The notes under the pieces: generated by a model
What the model was told of the DNA's origin: nothing
Databases searched by the model: none
The model's input: only the letters and a program-made list of their open reading frames with translations
NCBI GenBank assembly: GCA_006383075.2
Contig: SMNH02000016.1
Location: 1 to 47,260, forward strand
Source: Kordia sp. TARA_039_SRF
GTDB taxonomy: Bacteria; Bacteroidota; Bacteroidia; Flavobacteriales; Flavobacteriaceae
Length of the DNA: 47,260 nt
Reading direction: 5' to 3'
In this document: piece after piece, positions 7,775 to 15,853 of the stretch
Position numbering within the stretch: the stretch's first letter is position 1
How the letters are laid out: the number at the start of each line of letters is the position of its first letter
Position numbers and translations under genes: made by a program

Positions 7775-8510
7775 TTTTGGTCGCAATTAGTACAATTTCA
7801 GGTGATGCATACCCAAAATACGCATCGTTATTTTCAGGAGTGAAATATAAGCTTTTTACCGTAAAACCAACTTGTGTAAGTCGTGTTTTTAATCCTTCTG
7901 GCGAATAAATGCGCACATGGTCTTCTTGTCCAAAATGTTGTAACCGATCTTCGGGAGTTGTGATGCTTTCATTTTCGTAGATGTCGCCTTCTTTAAAAGG
8001 TGTTTGTATCAGTACGTTTGCGTTGGGTTTGGCAATTCTGTACAATTCCTTCATTGCTTTTAAATCGTTTGGAATATGTTCCAATACATGGAAACAAATA
8101 ATGGTGTCAAACGCAGCGTCTTTTTGGTCAATATTGGTAATGTCGAATGTATAATCGGCAATAAACTCATCCTCGTAATCGGATGTAATATAGGTAATAT
8201 CTGTTCGCTTTTTTAACTTTCGATAGATGTTTCTCGAAGGAGAAAAATGCAATACATCGCCTCGCAAGTAATTTTCAGTATTCAGAATTTTCCATAAGCG
8301 TCGATTTCTAGCCAAGCTTCCGCAGAATGGACATAGCAAGTCGTTATTTTTTAAGGAAATAAAAGTGCGCAACTTCCGATTGCACACGCCGCATTGGTGT
8401 GTTGTTCCTATAAAAAAAATACCGTGAAAAAACCTAAAAAACGGTTCGTTTTGAAATAAAAAGCGTTTCGGTAGTAGCTTTTTGAATGTCTTTTTTAGAA
8501 TGCTATACAT
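7746..8510 (-). CDS. SAM-dependent methyltransferase with N-terminal zinc ribbon
   Basis: 254 residues. Residues 40-63 carry two CxxC pairs (C40/C43 in 'CGVCNRKL', C60/C63 in 'CPFCGS'), a probable zinc ribbon. This is followed by a class I methyltransferase domain: a degenerate motif I region 'GDVLHFSPSRN', an acidic 'DYEDEFIADYTFDITNID', and motif IV/V 'FDTIICFHVLEHIPND' (about residues 133-148) typical of UbiE/Coq5-like enzymes. The substrate is unknown; its place between an ABC ATPase and two glycosyltransferases suggests sugar or glycolipid methylation (inference). It overlaps both neighbours (8 bp with the nominal 3' end of the ATPase gene, 29 bp with GT2). The basic N-terminus 'LKKTFKKLLPKRF' may contact membrane or nucleic acid. 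Confidence 0.8.
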   Translation of the reverse strand: MYSILKKTFKKLLPKRFLFQNEPFFRFFHGIFFIGTTHQCGVCNRKLRTFISLKNNDLLCPFCGSLARNRRLWKILNTENYLRGDVLHFSPSRNIYRKLKKRTDITYITSDYEDEFIADYTFDITNIDQKDAAFDTIICFHVLEHIPNDLKAMKELYRIAKPNANVLIQTPFKEGDIYENESITTPEDRLQHFGQEDHVRIYSPEGLKTRLTQVGFTVKSLYFTPENNDAYFGYASPEIVLIATKNAVNTDSHV

Positions 8511-9183
8511 TTTTCTGAACTACTTCAAACACTTTTCCGCCGTCACATTTTAGTGTTTTGGAAGGATATTTTAAAATCAGTGCGTAATCGTGTGTTGCCA
8601 TTAAAATAGTACGTCCGTTTTTATTAATTTCTTGCAACACTTCCATAACTTCTACACTTGTTTGCGGATCTAAATTTCCTGTAGGTTCATCTGCAATAAT
8701 TAATTCCGGATCGTTTAGCAATGCACGTGCAATGGCAATGCGTTGTTGCTCGCCGCCAGAGAGTTCGTAAGGATATTTAAAGTTTTTTGTTTTCATTCCA
8801 ACTTTGTCCAATACCTCATCAATTTTGGCTTTCATTTTGTCTTTATCTTTCCAGCCAGTTGCTTTTAACACAAACGATAAATTATCAGCAACCGTTCTGT
8901 CTTGCAACAATTGAAAATCTTGAAAAACAATGCCTAATTTTCTACGTAAAAACGGAATGTCTTTTTCTCTTAACGTTTTCAAGTCAAAATCTACAACAGT
9001 TCCTTCTCCTTCTGTTAACGGTAAATCGCCATATAGCGTTTTCATAAAACTACTCTTTCCAGACCCTGTTTTTCCAATCAAATACACAAAATCACCTTTG
9101 TGAATTGTGAGATTGACATCGGAAAGAATCAAGTTTTCGCGCTGAAAAATAGAAACGTTTCTAAGATTGAGAATTTGTTCCAT
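8503..9183 (-). CDS. ftsE: FtsE-like ABC transporter ATPase
   Basis: 226 residues from the ATG at 9183 ('MEQILNLRN'). A complete ABC ATPase: Walker A 'GKTGSGKS' (37-44), Q-loop 'VFQDFQLL', signature 'ELSGGEQQRIAIARAL', Walker B 'LIIADEPTGNLD' and H-loop 'ATHD'. Length and the short type II/LolD-like organisation fit FtsE, the ATPase partner of FtsX that activates cell-wall hydrolases at division. No ftsX or other permease is adjacent. Instead the gene heads an overlapping operon with a methyltransferase and two GT2 genes. It could therefore also be a LolD-type or glycan-linked ATPase. A TTG 13 codons upstream is rejected because family members start at the chosen Met. Confidence 0.8.
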   Translation of the reverse strand: MEQILNLRNVSIFQRENLILSDVNLTIHKGDFVYLIGKTGSGKSSFMKTLYGDLPLTEGEGTVVDFDLKTLREKDIPFLRRKLGIVFQDFQLLQDRTVADNLSFVLKATGWKDKDKMKAKIDEVLDKVGMKTKNFKYPYELSGGEQQRIAIARALLNDPELIIADEPTGNLDPQTSVEVMEVLQEINKNGRTILMATHDYALILKYPSKTLKCDGGKVFEVVQKNV

Positions 9184-9276
9184 GAATACTAGGGATTTTA
9201 AAAGATAACACAAAGTAAACAATTAAACCGCAATACAGAAAACTTATTGTGATAAAAGCTGTTTCTAGATAAAAAA

Positions 9277-9294
9277 AGCGAACCGAAGTTCGCT
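9277..9294 (-). terminator. UUCG-loop terminator of precursor peptide 1
   Basis: Read on the reverse strand this is a 7-bp stem (agcgaac/gttcgct) closed by the very stable TTCG tetraloop and followed by seven T. It lies about 34 bp past the stop codon at 9328. Confidence 0.8.
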
Positions 9295-9327
9295 CTATCA
9301 ATTATTTTTAAATGTTTCTGAGTATTC

Positions 9328-9522
9328 CTATCCGCAGAACAATTCAGTTTGACAATCTTCTGTAACCATCGGTGGATCACACGAACCTGTTAATTGAAAG
9401 CAACAAAGGAGCAAAACGCCATTAGTAATAAAGGTCAATCTTGGATCGCCTCCAGCAACATTTTCAAAATTTGAAATTGACTTTTTGTTCAATTTTAATG
9501 ATTTTAAATTCTTTTTTTTCAT
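9328..9522 (-). CDS. GG-leader lanthipeptide-like precursor peptide 1
   Basis: 64 residues. The leader 'MKKKNLKSLKLNKKSISNF' plus 'ENVAGG' has the pattern of Bacteroidota class I lanthipeptide leaders (basic start, KSL-x-LNK-x-xIS, terminal GG at residues 24-25). The putative core starts at D26 and contains five Cys (including a CC pair at about 40-41) with several Ser/Thr, and the motif 'QLTGSCD'. In this family Ser/Thr are dehydrated by LanB and joined to Cys by LanC, then a C39-type peptidase cuts after GG; none of these enzymes is in the window. It has its own promoter (9550-9580) and terminator (9277-9294), and two paralogues follow. The product class is inferred from the leader only; another Cys-rich GG bacteriocin-like peptide is possible. 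Confidence 0.8.
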   Translation of the reverse strand: MKKKNLKSLKLNKKSISNFENVAGGDPRLTFITNGVLLLCCFQLTGSCDPPMVTEDCQTELFCG

Positions 9523-9549
9523 GATTTAAAGTTTTAATTTTTGGTTTCA

Positions 9550-9580
9550 CTAAGATAGGTATCGTGATTGCTACAAACAA
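9550..9580 (-). promoter_or_regulatory. Promoter of precursor peptide 1
   Basis: On the reverse strand, TTG (9578-9580) is followed after 20 bp by TATCTTAG (9550-9557), a 7/8 match to TAnnTTTG. The element ends 27 bp before the ATG at 9522, which is suitable spacing. Confidence 0.5.
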
Positions 9581-9643
9581 GACATTTTTTACGTTGAAAA
9601 TAGATAGAGTTTTGAATCAAGAATCATACTGTTTTGACATAAA

Positions 9644-9665
9644 AAAACGAACCGAAGTTCGTTTT
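9644..9665 (-). terminator. UUCG-loop terminator of precursor peptide 2
   Basis: A 9-bp stem (aaaacgaac/gttcgtttt on the reverse strand) with TTCG loop and trailing T-run, located about 25 bp after the stop at 9691. Its core cgaac-TTCG-gttcg is identical to that of the terminator of peptide 1. Confidence 0.8.
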
Positions 9666-9690
9666 ATAAATTAAAAGTGATTTTAAAAGT

Positions 9691-9864
9691 TTAGCACATT
9701 ATTTCAGTAAACGTTGTATCACATGGTCCTGTAAGTTGTATTGGGCAAATAGGATCATTTGGGTACAGTAGTGAAAGTCTAAACGGATTTCCACCTGAAA
9801 CATGTTTTAGATTCGAAATGGACTTTTTGTTAAGCTGTAAAGTTTTTAATTCTTTTTTTTTCAT
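9691..9864 (-). CDS. GG-leader lanthipeptide-like precursor peptide 2
   Basis: 57 residues when started at the Met of 'MKKKELKTLQLNKKSISNLK'; the frame stays open upstream for 53 codons but that part is low-complexity and lacks the leader pattern. GG at residues 24-25 ('KHVSGG') ends the leader. The 32-residue core, starting at N26, has three Cys, including 'QLTGPCD' and a C-terminal Cys as the last residue, plus several Thr/Ser. Leader and the LTG-x-C-D core motif show it is a paralogue of the neighbouring peptides. It would be made as a monocistronic mRNA ending at 9644-9665. Modification is inferred, not shown; no maturation enzyme is nearby. Confidence 0.78.
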   Translation of the reverse strand: MKKKELKTLQLNKKSISNLKHVSGGNPFRLSLLYPNDPICPIQLTGPCDTTFTEIMC

Positions 9865-10032
9865 GGTTAAATAATTTAAGGTTTGTAATTGAAGATATAA
9901 AATAAGTAGAAAAAAATAAGTGTTTTCTGCAATTTTAACTGAATTATGAAATTTTCTAAAAAAAGAGGCTGCTGCTTTAAAAAAGTATAGTTTTTGAGAA
10001 AGAGATTGTCCGTAAGCAAACAAATAAAAAAA

Positions 10033-10050
10033 GTCAGAATTGCTCCTGAC
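10033..10050 (-). terminator. Terminator of precursor peptide 3
   Basis: Reverse-strand hairpin GTCAG/CTGAC with an 8-nt loop followed by seven T, starting 28 bp after the stop codon at 10078. It is shorter than the other two terminators of the array and lacks the TTCG loop. Confidence 0.65.
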
Positions 10051-10077
10051 CTTTATTTCTTTTGATTTTTTTCAATC

Positions 10078-10269
10078 TTAACAGTTGATTGAAGTACAAG
10101 GACCAATAGTATAAATACATGGAATCGGACAATAATCGATAGTCGTGTCGTTAACGCAATCTGGTCTTGCTGTTCTTGGGTCATTTTGTCCACCAATCAA
10201 TTTGAAGTCATTTAATTTTGAAATGGACTTTTTGTTAAGCTTTAATGATTTTAACTTTTTTCTTTTCAT
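10078..10269 (-). CDS. GG-leader lanthipeptide-like precursor peptide 3
   Basis: 63 residues from the ATG at 10269 ('MKRKKLKSLKLNKKSISKLN'). The leader has the same K-L-K-S-L-x-LNK-x-x-IS pattern and ends 'FKLIGG' (GG at residues 26-27), slightly longer than in peptides 1 and 2. The core starts 'QNDPRTARPDC', holds five Cys (one is the C-terminal residue) and several Thr/Ser, with 'TIGPCTS' aligned to the LTG-x-C motif of its paralogues. An upstream open extension of 25 codons is rejected. A -7-like TATATTTA lies about 30 bp upstream of the ATG, next to an 8-bp inverted repeat (10312-10319/10328-10335). It is the first (promoter-proximal in position) of the three-gene array. Confidence 0.78.
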   Translation of the reverse strand: MKRKKLKSLKLNKKSISKLNDFKLIGGQNDPRTARPDCVNDTTIDYCPIPCIYTIGPCTSINC

Positions 10270-10607
10270 AACGTTTACATATTTAATGTTTGCATAGCTT
10301 AAATATACTAAAAATCTTACTAATAAATAAGATTTTATTTTCAATTACTCTTGAATACAACTTAGTAACAATGCATACGTGTCTTAAAAAAAGCAGTCAA
10401 ATTGTTAAGAAATTCCTAAATACAAAGCTAAAATTGCTTTTTGTGGATAAATGATATAATTATACAAAAAAAGCGACGTTATTTAGATAATAATACTGAA
10501 TTTTTGAACCGCTCAAAATTGGCGAATCCTATTTATTTATGGTAAGTTTGTAGGGAACAGAAATTCAATCGCAATCCATTGCCAATCTCATAAAAAACAC
10601 AAGATTC
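10270..10607. other. Intergenic region between divergent precursor 3 and TPR gene
   Basis: 338 bp without a credible gene. It holds the putative promoter of precursor 3 with an 8-bp inverted repeat (10312-10319/10328-10335) and, at the right, the strong promoter of the TPR gene (10519-10550). The middle is A/T-rich and otherwise featureless. Confidence 0.5.
10519..10550 (+). promoter_or_regulatory. Promoter of the TPR/beta-barrel pair
   Basis: TTG (10519-10521), 21-bp spacer, then TAAGTTTG (10543-10550), a perfect TAnnTTTG. This leaves a leader of about 50 nt before the ATG at 10608. Confidence 0.65.
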
Positions 10608-13600
10608 ATGAGTAAAAAAAATCTTCAATTCATTCTATGCTTGGTGTTCCTTTGTTTTCAACTTTCATTAGCGCAAAAAACAAAAGTATACACACATGAT
10701 TTAAAAGAATACAACGAAGCCTTACACTTGTACAATAGCAAGCAATACCAAGCTTCGCAAACACTTTTTGACAAAGTAAAAAGAGCTACTGACGACTACG
10801 AAACGGAAGCCAATTGTGCCTATTATATTGCCAATTGTGCCGTACGATTGAATCAGTTGGGCGCGGATAATATGATGGAAGATTTTGTGAAACGCTATCC
10901 AACAAGTACTAAAAGAAACTCAGCGTATATTGATGTGGCTGATTATTATTTTGAAAATGGAAAATACTCGCGCGCATTGAAATGGTATGACATGTCGGGC
11001 GACAAAGGATTGACCAATTCACAACGGGAAGAATACAACTTTAAAAAAGGCTATGCGTATTTCACTTCAAGAAAATACGACCAGGCAAAAACCTACTTTC
11101 AAAAACTGTTAGATTCTCCAAAATACGGTTCGCAAGCCAAATATTATACAGGTTATATTGCGTATCAAGAAGATAACTATAAAGAAGCAAGCGAATATTT
11201 TGATGGTGTTTCCCAAGACGAAGAATACAACGAAAAACTGTCGTATTTCAAAGCAGACATGAACTTTAAGTTGGGGAATTTTCAAAAAGCCATCGATTTA
11301 TCGAAAAAAGAATTGCCAAATGCTGACCGTAAAGAGATTTCGGAACTTAATAAAATCATCGGAGAAAGTCATTTCAATCTTAAAGAATACGAAGAAGCAA
11401 TTCCGTATTTAAAAGCTTACAAAGGCAAAAAAGGACGCTGGAACAATACAGATTTCTATCAATTAGGTTACGCGTATTACCAGCAAAAAGACTATGAAAA
11501 CGCAATCAAACAATTTAATAAAATTGTGGATGGAAACAATTTTGTAGCGCAAAACGCATACTATCATTTAGCAGAATGTTACCTAAATACAGACAAAAAG
11601 CAACAAGCGCTGAATGCATTCCGAAATGCCTCGCAAATGGATTTTGACTTGAAAATTCAAGAAGATGCAGGATTGAATTATGCGCGATTGAGCTACGAAA
11701 TCGGAAATCCGTACGAAAGTGTGCCTTCTGTATTGACTTCCTACTTGAAAAAATATCCAGATACCGAACATCAAGCGGAATTGGAAGAATTGCTGGTAAG
11801 CTCATACATCACTTCAAAAGATTACGAAGCGGCGTTGAATTTATTAGAATCGAGCAAAAAATACAGTGACAAATCTACCTATCAAAAAGTAGCATTTTAC
11901 CGTGCTATCGAATTGTTTAATGATAGCAAATACCAAGAAGCGTTGACATTCTTTGACAAATCGCTCAAAGAAAACGAATCGCCAGAATATACGGCGAGAG
12001 CAACCTTTTGGAAAGCGGAAACCAACTATTTGTTAGATAATTATGATTTGGCTTTACAAGGTTTTCAAGCATTTGCTAATGCAAATATTGCAGATACAGA
12101 AGAAGCACAAACCATCAACTACAACTTGGCGTACACGCATTTCAAACAAAAAAATTACGCAAGTGCTATTTCGAGTTTTGAAAAATTCATCGCAAACAAT
12201 GCTGATGATTCTGCTCGTGTAAATGATAGTTATTTACGTTTGGGCGATTGTCATTTTGTAACGAGTGATTACACAAACGCTATCAAAGCGTATGACGAAG
12301 CGATTGCTATGAAAGGAATCGACGAAGATTATGCGTATTTCCAAAAAGCTATCAGTTATGGCTTTACAGGAAAAACGAATACGAAAATTAGTGAGTTGGA
12401 TACATTCATCAAAAAATATAAAAAATCGTCCTTGCGTGATGATGCTTTATACGAATTAGGAAACACGTACATCAATAACGACGAAACTACGAAAGGACTA
12501 AATACTTATGAGCAAATGGTGGCAGAATACCCAAGAAGCTCGTATGTGCCAAAAACGATGTTAAAGCAAGGCTTAATCAATTACAATTCAGGGAAAAATC
12601 AAGTGGCGTTGACAAAATTCCGTTCGGTAGTTTCCAAATTTCCAAACACAGAAGAAGCCATTCAAGCAGTAGCAACGGCGAAACTAATTTATATCGAATT
12701 GGGACAAGTAGAAACCTATGCGAATTGGGTGAAAAATCTCGATTTTGTAGATGTGACCGATGCCGAATTGGACAAAGCAACGTATGAAGCGGCTGAAAAA
12801 CAATTCATCCAAAACAATACTGACAAAGCCATTGAAGGATTTGAAAAATATGTACAACAATTTCCAAACGGACTCAACGCGGTAAAAGCGAATTTCTACT
12901 TGGCGCAATCGTATTTTAGCAAGGGAGAAACCCAAAAAACGATTCCACATTATGAATTTGTATTGCAAAGCGAGCGCAACGAATATACCGAGCAAGCCTT
13001 GGCACGATTGGCGCAAGTATTATTAGAAAAAGACAACTATGCAAAAGCGATTCCAGTCTTGAAACGTTTGGAAGAAAGTGCCGATTTTCCTCAGAATGTT
13101 ACGTACGCGCAATCCAATCTGATGAAAATCTACTACGAGCAAAACAAGTATGCAAAAACAGTTGCGTATGCTGAAAAAGTATTGGCAATTGACAAAATTG
13201 ACGATCGTATCAAAAGTGATGCACATGTATTTATAGCGCGTTCTGCAATTGCAACCAATGATGAAGACAAAGCAAAAACGGCGTATCAAGAAGTGCAAAA
13301 AATCGCGACAGGAAAACTAGCGGCAGAAGCGTTGTATTACGAAGCGTATTTCAAAAACAAAGAAAAAGACTATGAAGGTTCAAACGCCGTCATTCAAAAC
13401 TTAGTCAAAAACTATTCAAGTTACAAACAATTTGGAGCCAAAGGATTGATTTTAATGGCGAAAAACTCGTATGCCTTAGAAGATTCGTTTCAAGCAACAT
13501 ACATCTTAGAAAGTGTCATTAAAAACTTCCAAAAATATCCAGAAGAAGTGGCTGAAGCGGAAGCGGAATTGGCAAAAATCAAAGCAGCAGAAGCAAAGCG

Positions 13601-13646
13601 AAATTCATCCGTAACACCACCAAAAGATGAAGATGGAGGCAACTAA
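10608..13646 (+). CDS. Exported tetratricopeptide-repeat protein (1012 aa)
   Basis: 1012 residues. A signal peptide (1-22, cleavage near SLA-QK) is followed by TPR units along almost the entire length: repeated 'A..YY.A.. ....Y..A...F' patterns such as 'YYIANCAVRL', 'KKGYAYFTSRKYDQAKTYFQ', 'YQLGYAYYQQKDYENAIKQF' and 'LRLGDCHFVTSDYTNAIKAY'. Many belong to the TPR_6/BamD-YbgF style. Such periplasmic superhelices scaffold protein-protein contacts. The C-terminus is a charged tail ('AEAKRNSSVTPPKDEDGGN'). The next gene, an outer-membrane beta-barrel, starts 49 bp downstream, suggesting a functional pair at the envelope (inference). The promoter is at 10519-10550. The exact task is unknown. Confidence 0.88.
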   Translation: MSKKNLQFILCLVFLCFQLSLAQKTKVYTHDLKEYNEALHLYNSKQYQASQTLFDKVKRATDDYETEANCAYYIANCAVRLNQLGADNMMEDFVKRYPTSTKRNSAYIDVADYYFENGKYSRALKWYDMSGDKGLTNSQREEYNFKKGYAYFTSRKYDQAKTYFQKLLDSPKYGSQAKYYTGYIAYQEDNYKEASEYFDGVSQDEEYNEKLSYFKADMNFKLGNFQKAIDLSKKELPNADRKEISELNKIIGESHFNLKEYEEAIPYLKAYKGKKGRWNNTDFYQLGYAYYQQKDYENAIKQFNKIVDGNNFVAQNAYYHLAECYLNTDKKQQALNAFRNASQMDFDLKIQEDAGLNYARLSYEIGNPYESVPSVLTSYLKKYPDTEHQAELEELLVSSYITSKDYEAALNLLESSKKYSDKSTYQKVAFYRAIELFNDSKYQEALTFFDKSLKENESPEYTARATFWKAETNYLLDNYDLALQGFQAFANANIADTEEAQTINYNLAYTHFKQKNYASAISSFEKFIANNADDSARVNDSYLRLGDCHFVTSDYTNAIKAYDEAIAMKGIDEDYAYFQKAISYGFTGKTNTKISELDTFIKKYKKSSLRDDALYELGNTYINNDETTKGLNTYEQMVAEYPRSSYVPKTMLKQGLINYNSGKNQVALTKFRSVVSKFPNTEEAIQAVATAKLIYIELGQVETYANWVKNLDFVDVTDAELDKATYEAAEKQFIQNNTDKAIEGFEKYVQQFPNGLNAVKANFYLAQSYFSKGETQKTIPHYEFVLQSERNEYTEQALARLAQVLLEKDNYAKAIPVLKRLEESADFPQNVTYAQSNLMKIYYEQNKYAKTVAYAEKVLAIDKIDDRIKSDAHVFIARSAIATNDEDKAKTAYQEVQKIATGKLAAEALYYEAYFKNKEKDYEGSNAVIQNLVKNYSSYKQFGAKGLILMAKNSYALEDSFQATYILESVIKNFQKYPEEVAEAEAELAKIKAAEAKRNSSVTPPKDEDGGN

Positions 13647-13695
13647 ATCGCGAGACACATTGAAATCAAACACAAACTTACAAAGCAAGCACAAC

Positions 13696-15447
13696 ATGCG
13701 AAATCATATCATAAAATCAACTTGTTTATTAGCGGCTTTTTTTATAGCGAATTTGGCGACTGCGCAAGAAAAAGAGAAAGACAAGGAGAAAGACAAAAAA
13801 AATATCGGAACGGAAGTGGTAAACGTTGTAAAACCCTATACGCCATCGGTTTCGGACGCGTTTAAAATAAAACAAATACCTTCATTAAACGATAAAGAAA
13901 CGGCAAAAAAGAAGGAAATCAAATACTCTATTTTTTCATTTCCTGTGGCGTCAACATTTACACCAGCGAAAGGTAGAGCGGCAAATCTGAAAAAAGCTGA
14001 AAAGGAGCAAATTTACAATACGTATGTATCGCTTGGTTTAGGTAACTACAACACGGCAGCGCTCGATTTTTACACAAGTAGAGCCATTAGCAGAGATGAA
14101 ACTTTTGATATTGCACTGCGTCATCACTCGTCGCAAGGTGATATTGACGGTGTGGAGTTGGATAATAATTTCTTTGATACGAAATTGGATTTGGCGTATA
14201 TCAATCGCAGTCGCGACTTGTCTTGGAAAGGAAAAGCGGGATATCAGCATCAAATCTTTAATTGGTACGGTTTGCCAGATGTTGGATTAACGGCAGCGCA
14301 AATTGGAACGATTGACGAGCAACAAACCTATCATAATTTCTATTTGGGTGCAGATGTTGATATGGAAGATTCATTCTTTAATGGCGGAAACATCTTGTAC
14401 AGAAGAATGTTTGATGCCACAAGTTCGGGAGAGAACCGATTAATTCTACAACCAGAATTTGAAGTAGAAATCGCAGGCGAACTCATCAAAACCTTAGTAG
14501 ATATCGACTATGTTGGCGGAACGTTTGAAAACAATTATGCAGGAACAGGAAGTATTGATTACAGTACGCTAAAAGCAGGAATCTCGCCAAGTTTGGTCAT
14601 TCTACGTGATGATTTAACGGTAAACTTTGGCGCAGGTGTTTATATCGGAATGGACTTAGAAAACAGCGAAACGGACATCTTTATCTATCCAAGGGTAACC
14701 GCGCAATATCGCTTAAGCGGTGATAATGTTATTGCGTATGCTGGAGTAGAAGGTGACTTACGTCAAAACTCGTATTACGATTTTGTACAAGAAAACTTTT
14801 TTGTATCTCCAACGCTCGGAATTGCGCCAACGGACCAACAATACAATGGTTACCTAGGAATCAAAGGTAAGCTCACGGCTAACGTAAGTTACAATGCCAA
14901 AGCGTCGTATATGTCAGAAAAAGGCAAAGCATTGTTTAGCGTGAATCAATTTAATCCGCAGCCAGAAAATGGGTATACGTATGGAAACTCGTTCAATGTG
15001 TTATACGACGATGTCAACACGCTTTCGGTAGCTGGAGAAATAAATGTAGACATTACTAGCAATTTTAAATTTGGTGCGAAGGCGGAATATTTCAATTACA
15101 ACACTGATACGCAAGAAGAAGCATGGAACTTGCCAAACTTGGAAGCGTCTATTTTTGCGGACTATCAAATTACAGAAAATTGGTTTGCGGGAGCAAATAT
15201 CTTCTTTATTGGCGAACGAAAAGACAACATCACGTTTGCTCCAGGCACCATCATGGCGATGGATCAAGTTGTAACCTTAGACAGTTTTATTGATGTCAAC
15301 GCACACGTAGGATATCGCTTTAACAATCGTTTATCTGTTTTTGCGAAAGCGAACAATATTGCCAATCAAGACTATCAGCGTTGGGTAAATTTCCCAGTGC
15401 AGCAATTCCAAATCATGGGCGGCGCAACATATAAATTTGACTTCTAA
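13696..15447 (+). CDS. Outer-membrane beta-barrel protein, TonB-dependent-receptor-like
   Basis: 583 residues from the ATG at 13696, chosen because it gives a proper signal peptide ('MRNHIIKSTCLLAAFFIANL', cleavage after ATA-Q); an ATG at 13627 overlapping the TPR gene would bury it. A Lys/Glu/Asp-rich segment ('EKEKDKEKDKK') follows, then 'VVNVVKPYTPSVSDAFKIKQ', which recalls a TonB-box/plug start. The rest consists of alternating amphipathic strands with many Tyr/Phe and a terminal Phe ('GGATYKFDF'), the hallmark of barrels inserted by BAM. It is shorter than complete TonB receptors and I see no full plug, so it may be an accessory barrel working with the TPR protein. A terminator follows at 15518-15549. 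Confidence 0.8.
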   Translation: MRNHIIKSTCLLAAFFIANLATAQEKEKDKEKDKKNIGTEVVNVVKPYTPSVSDAFKIKQIPSLNDKETAKKKEIKYSIFSFPVASTFTPAKGRAANLKKAEKEQIYNTYVSLGLGNYNTAALDFYTSRAISRDETFDIALRHHSSQGDIDGVELDNNFFDTKLDLAYINRSRDLSWKGKAGYQHQIFNWYGLPDVGLTAAQIGTIDEQQTYHNFYLGADVDMEDSFFNGGNILYRRMFDATSSGENRLILQPEFEVEIAGELIKTLVDIDYVGGTFENNYAGTGSIDYSTLKAGISPSLVILRDDLTVNFGAGVYIGMDLENSETDIFIYPRVTAQYRLSGDNVIAYAGVEGDLRQNSYYDFVQENFFVSPTLGIAPTDQQYNGYLGIKGKLTANVSYNAKASYMSEKGKALFSVNQFNPQPENGYTYGNSFNVLYDDVNTLSVAGEINVDITSNFKFGAKAEYFNYNTDTQEEAWNLPNLEASIFADYQITENWFAGANIFFIGERKDNITFAPGTIMAMDQVVTLDSFIDVNAHVGYRFNNRLSVFAKANNIANQDYQRWVNFPVQQFQIMGGATYKFDF

Positions 15448-15517
15448 CTCGATTATCGAGATGTAAAATACTTAGTTATTTCATCTGAAGTAGTTGACTC
15501 AAAAAAATAACTTTTTC

Positions 15518-15549
15518 AAAAGCGTATCATCACTTGAAACGCTTTTTTT
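15518..15549 (+). terminator. Intrinsic terminator after the beta-barrel gene
   Basis: An 8-bp stem (aaaagcgt 15518-15525, acgctttt 15539-15546) followed by a run of T, about 70 bp past the stop codon at 15447. Confidence 0.7.
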
Positions 15550-15670
15550 GTGAATTTTCGTTAGATGGAATCTCACAGAAAAGAAACCATTTGAAAAAGT
15601 TGTATTTTTAGACTTGAAAATAATAATAAGTTACTTTTCGATATTCGTAAGTTACAGAAATTCATAGCTG

Positions 15671-15830
15671 TTCTCGATACAACGAATCAAAAATTCGTTA
15701 CTCGAACTGACGGCATGCGAAATTAAACCTAAACTCGAATTGAACTTGGAAATCAATCGTCACTTCGAGTGTTTCTCCGCACATTGAGCTTGTCGAAATG
15801 AAGGAAAAATGTATCGAGAAGTACTTTGAA
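15671..15830. repeat. Pair of inverted dispersed palindromic repeats
   Basis: A unit reading ttctcgata...actcgaactgacg (15671-15712) is followed by the opposite orientation cgtcacttcgagtg...tgtatcgagaagtactttga (15758-15830). The same unit occurs at 17742-17855 and 20803-20852, always between genes. This is a REP-like family, non-coding. Confidence 0.65.
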
Positions 15831-15853
15831 GTTCCAAATTAAACACCCAAAAA

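Larger units (their letters stand above)
15448..15853. other. Intergenic region with terminator and palindromic repeats
   Basis: 406 bp. Contents from left to right: terminator (15518-15549), an AT-rich tract, then two inverted copies of a dispersed repeat (15671-15712 and 15758-15830). No gene is seen. Whatever promoter drives the amidohydrolase must lie in or beside the repeat. Confidence 0.55.

Noticed and set aside
9865-10023. 53-codon open extension upstream of precursor 2
   Set aside because: Starts at TTG, has low-complexity Phe/Lys/Leu composition, and places the conserved leader in the middle of the protein. It also covers the terminator region of precursor 3.
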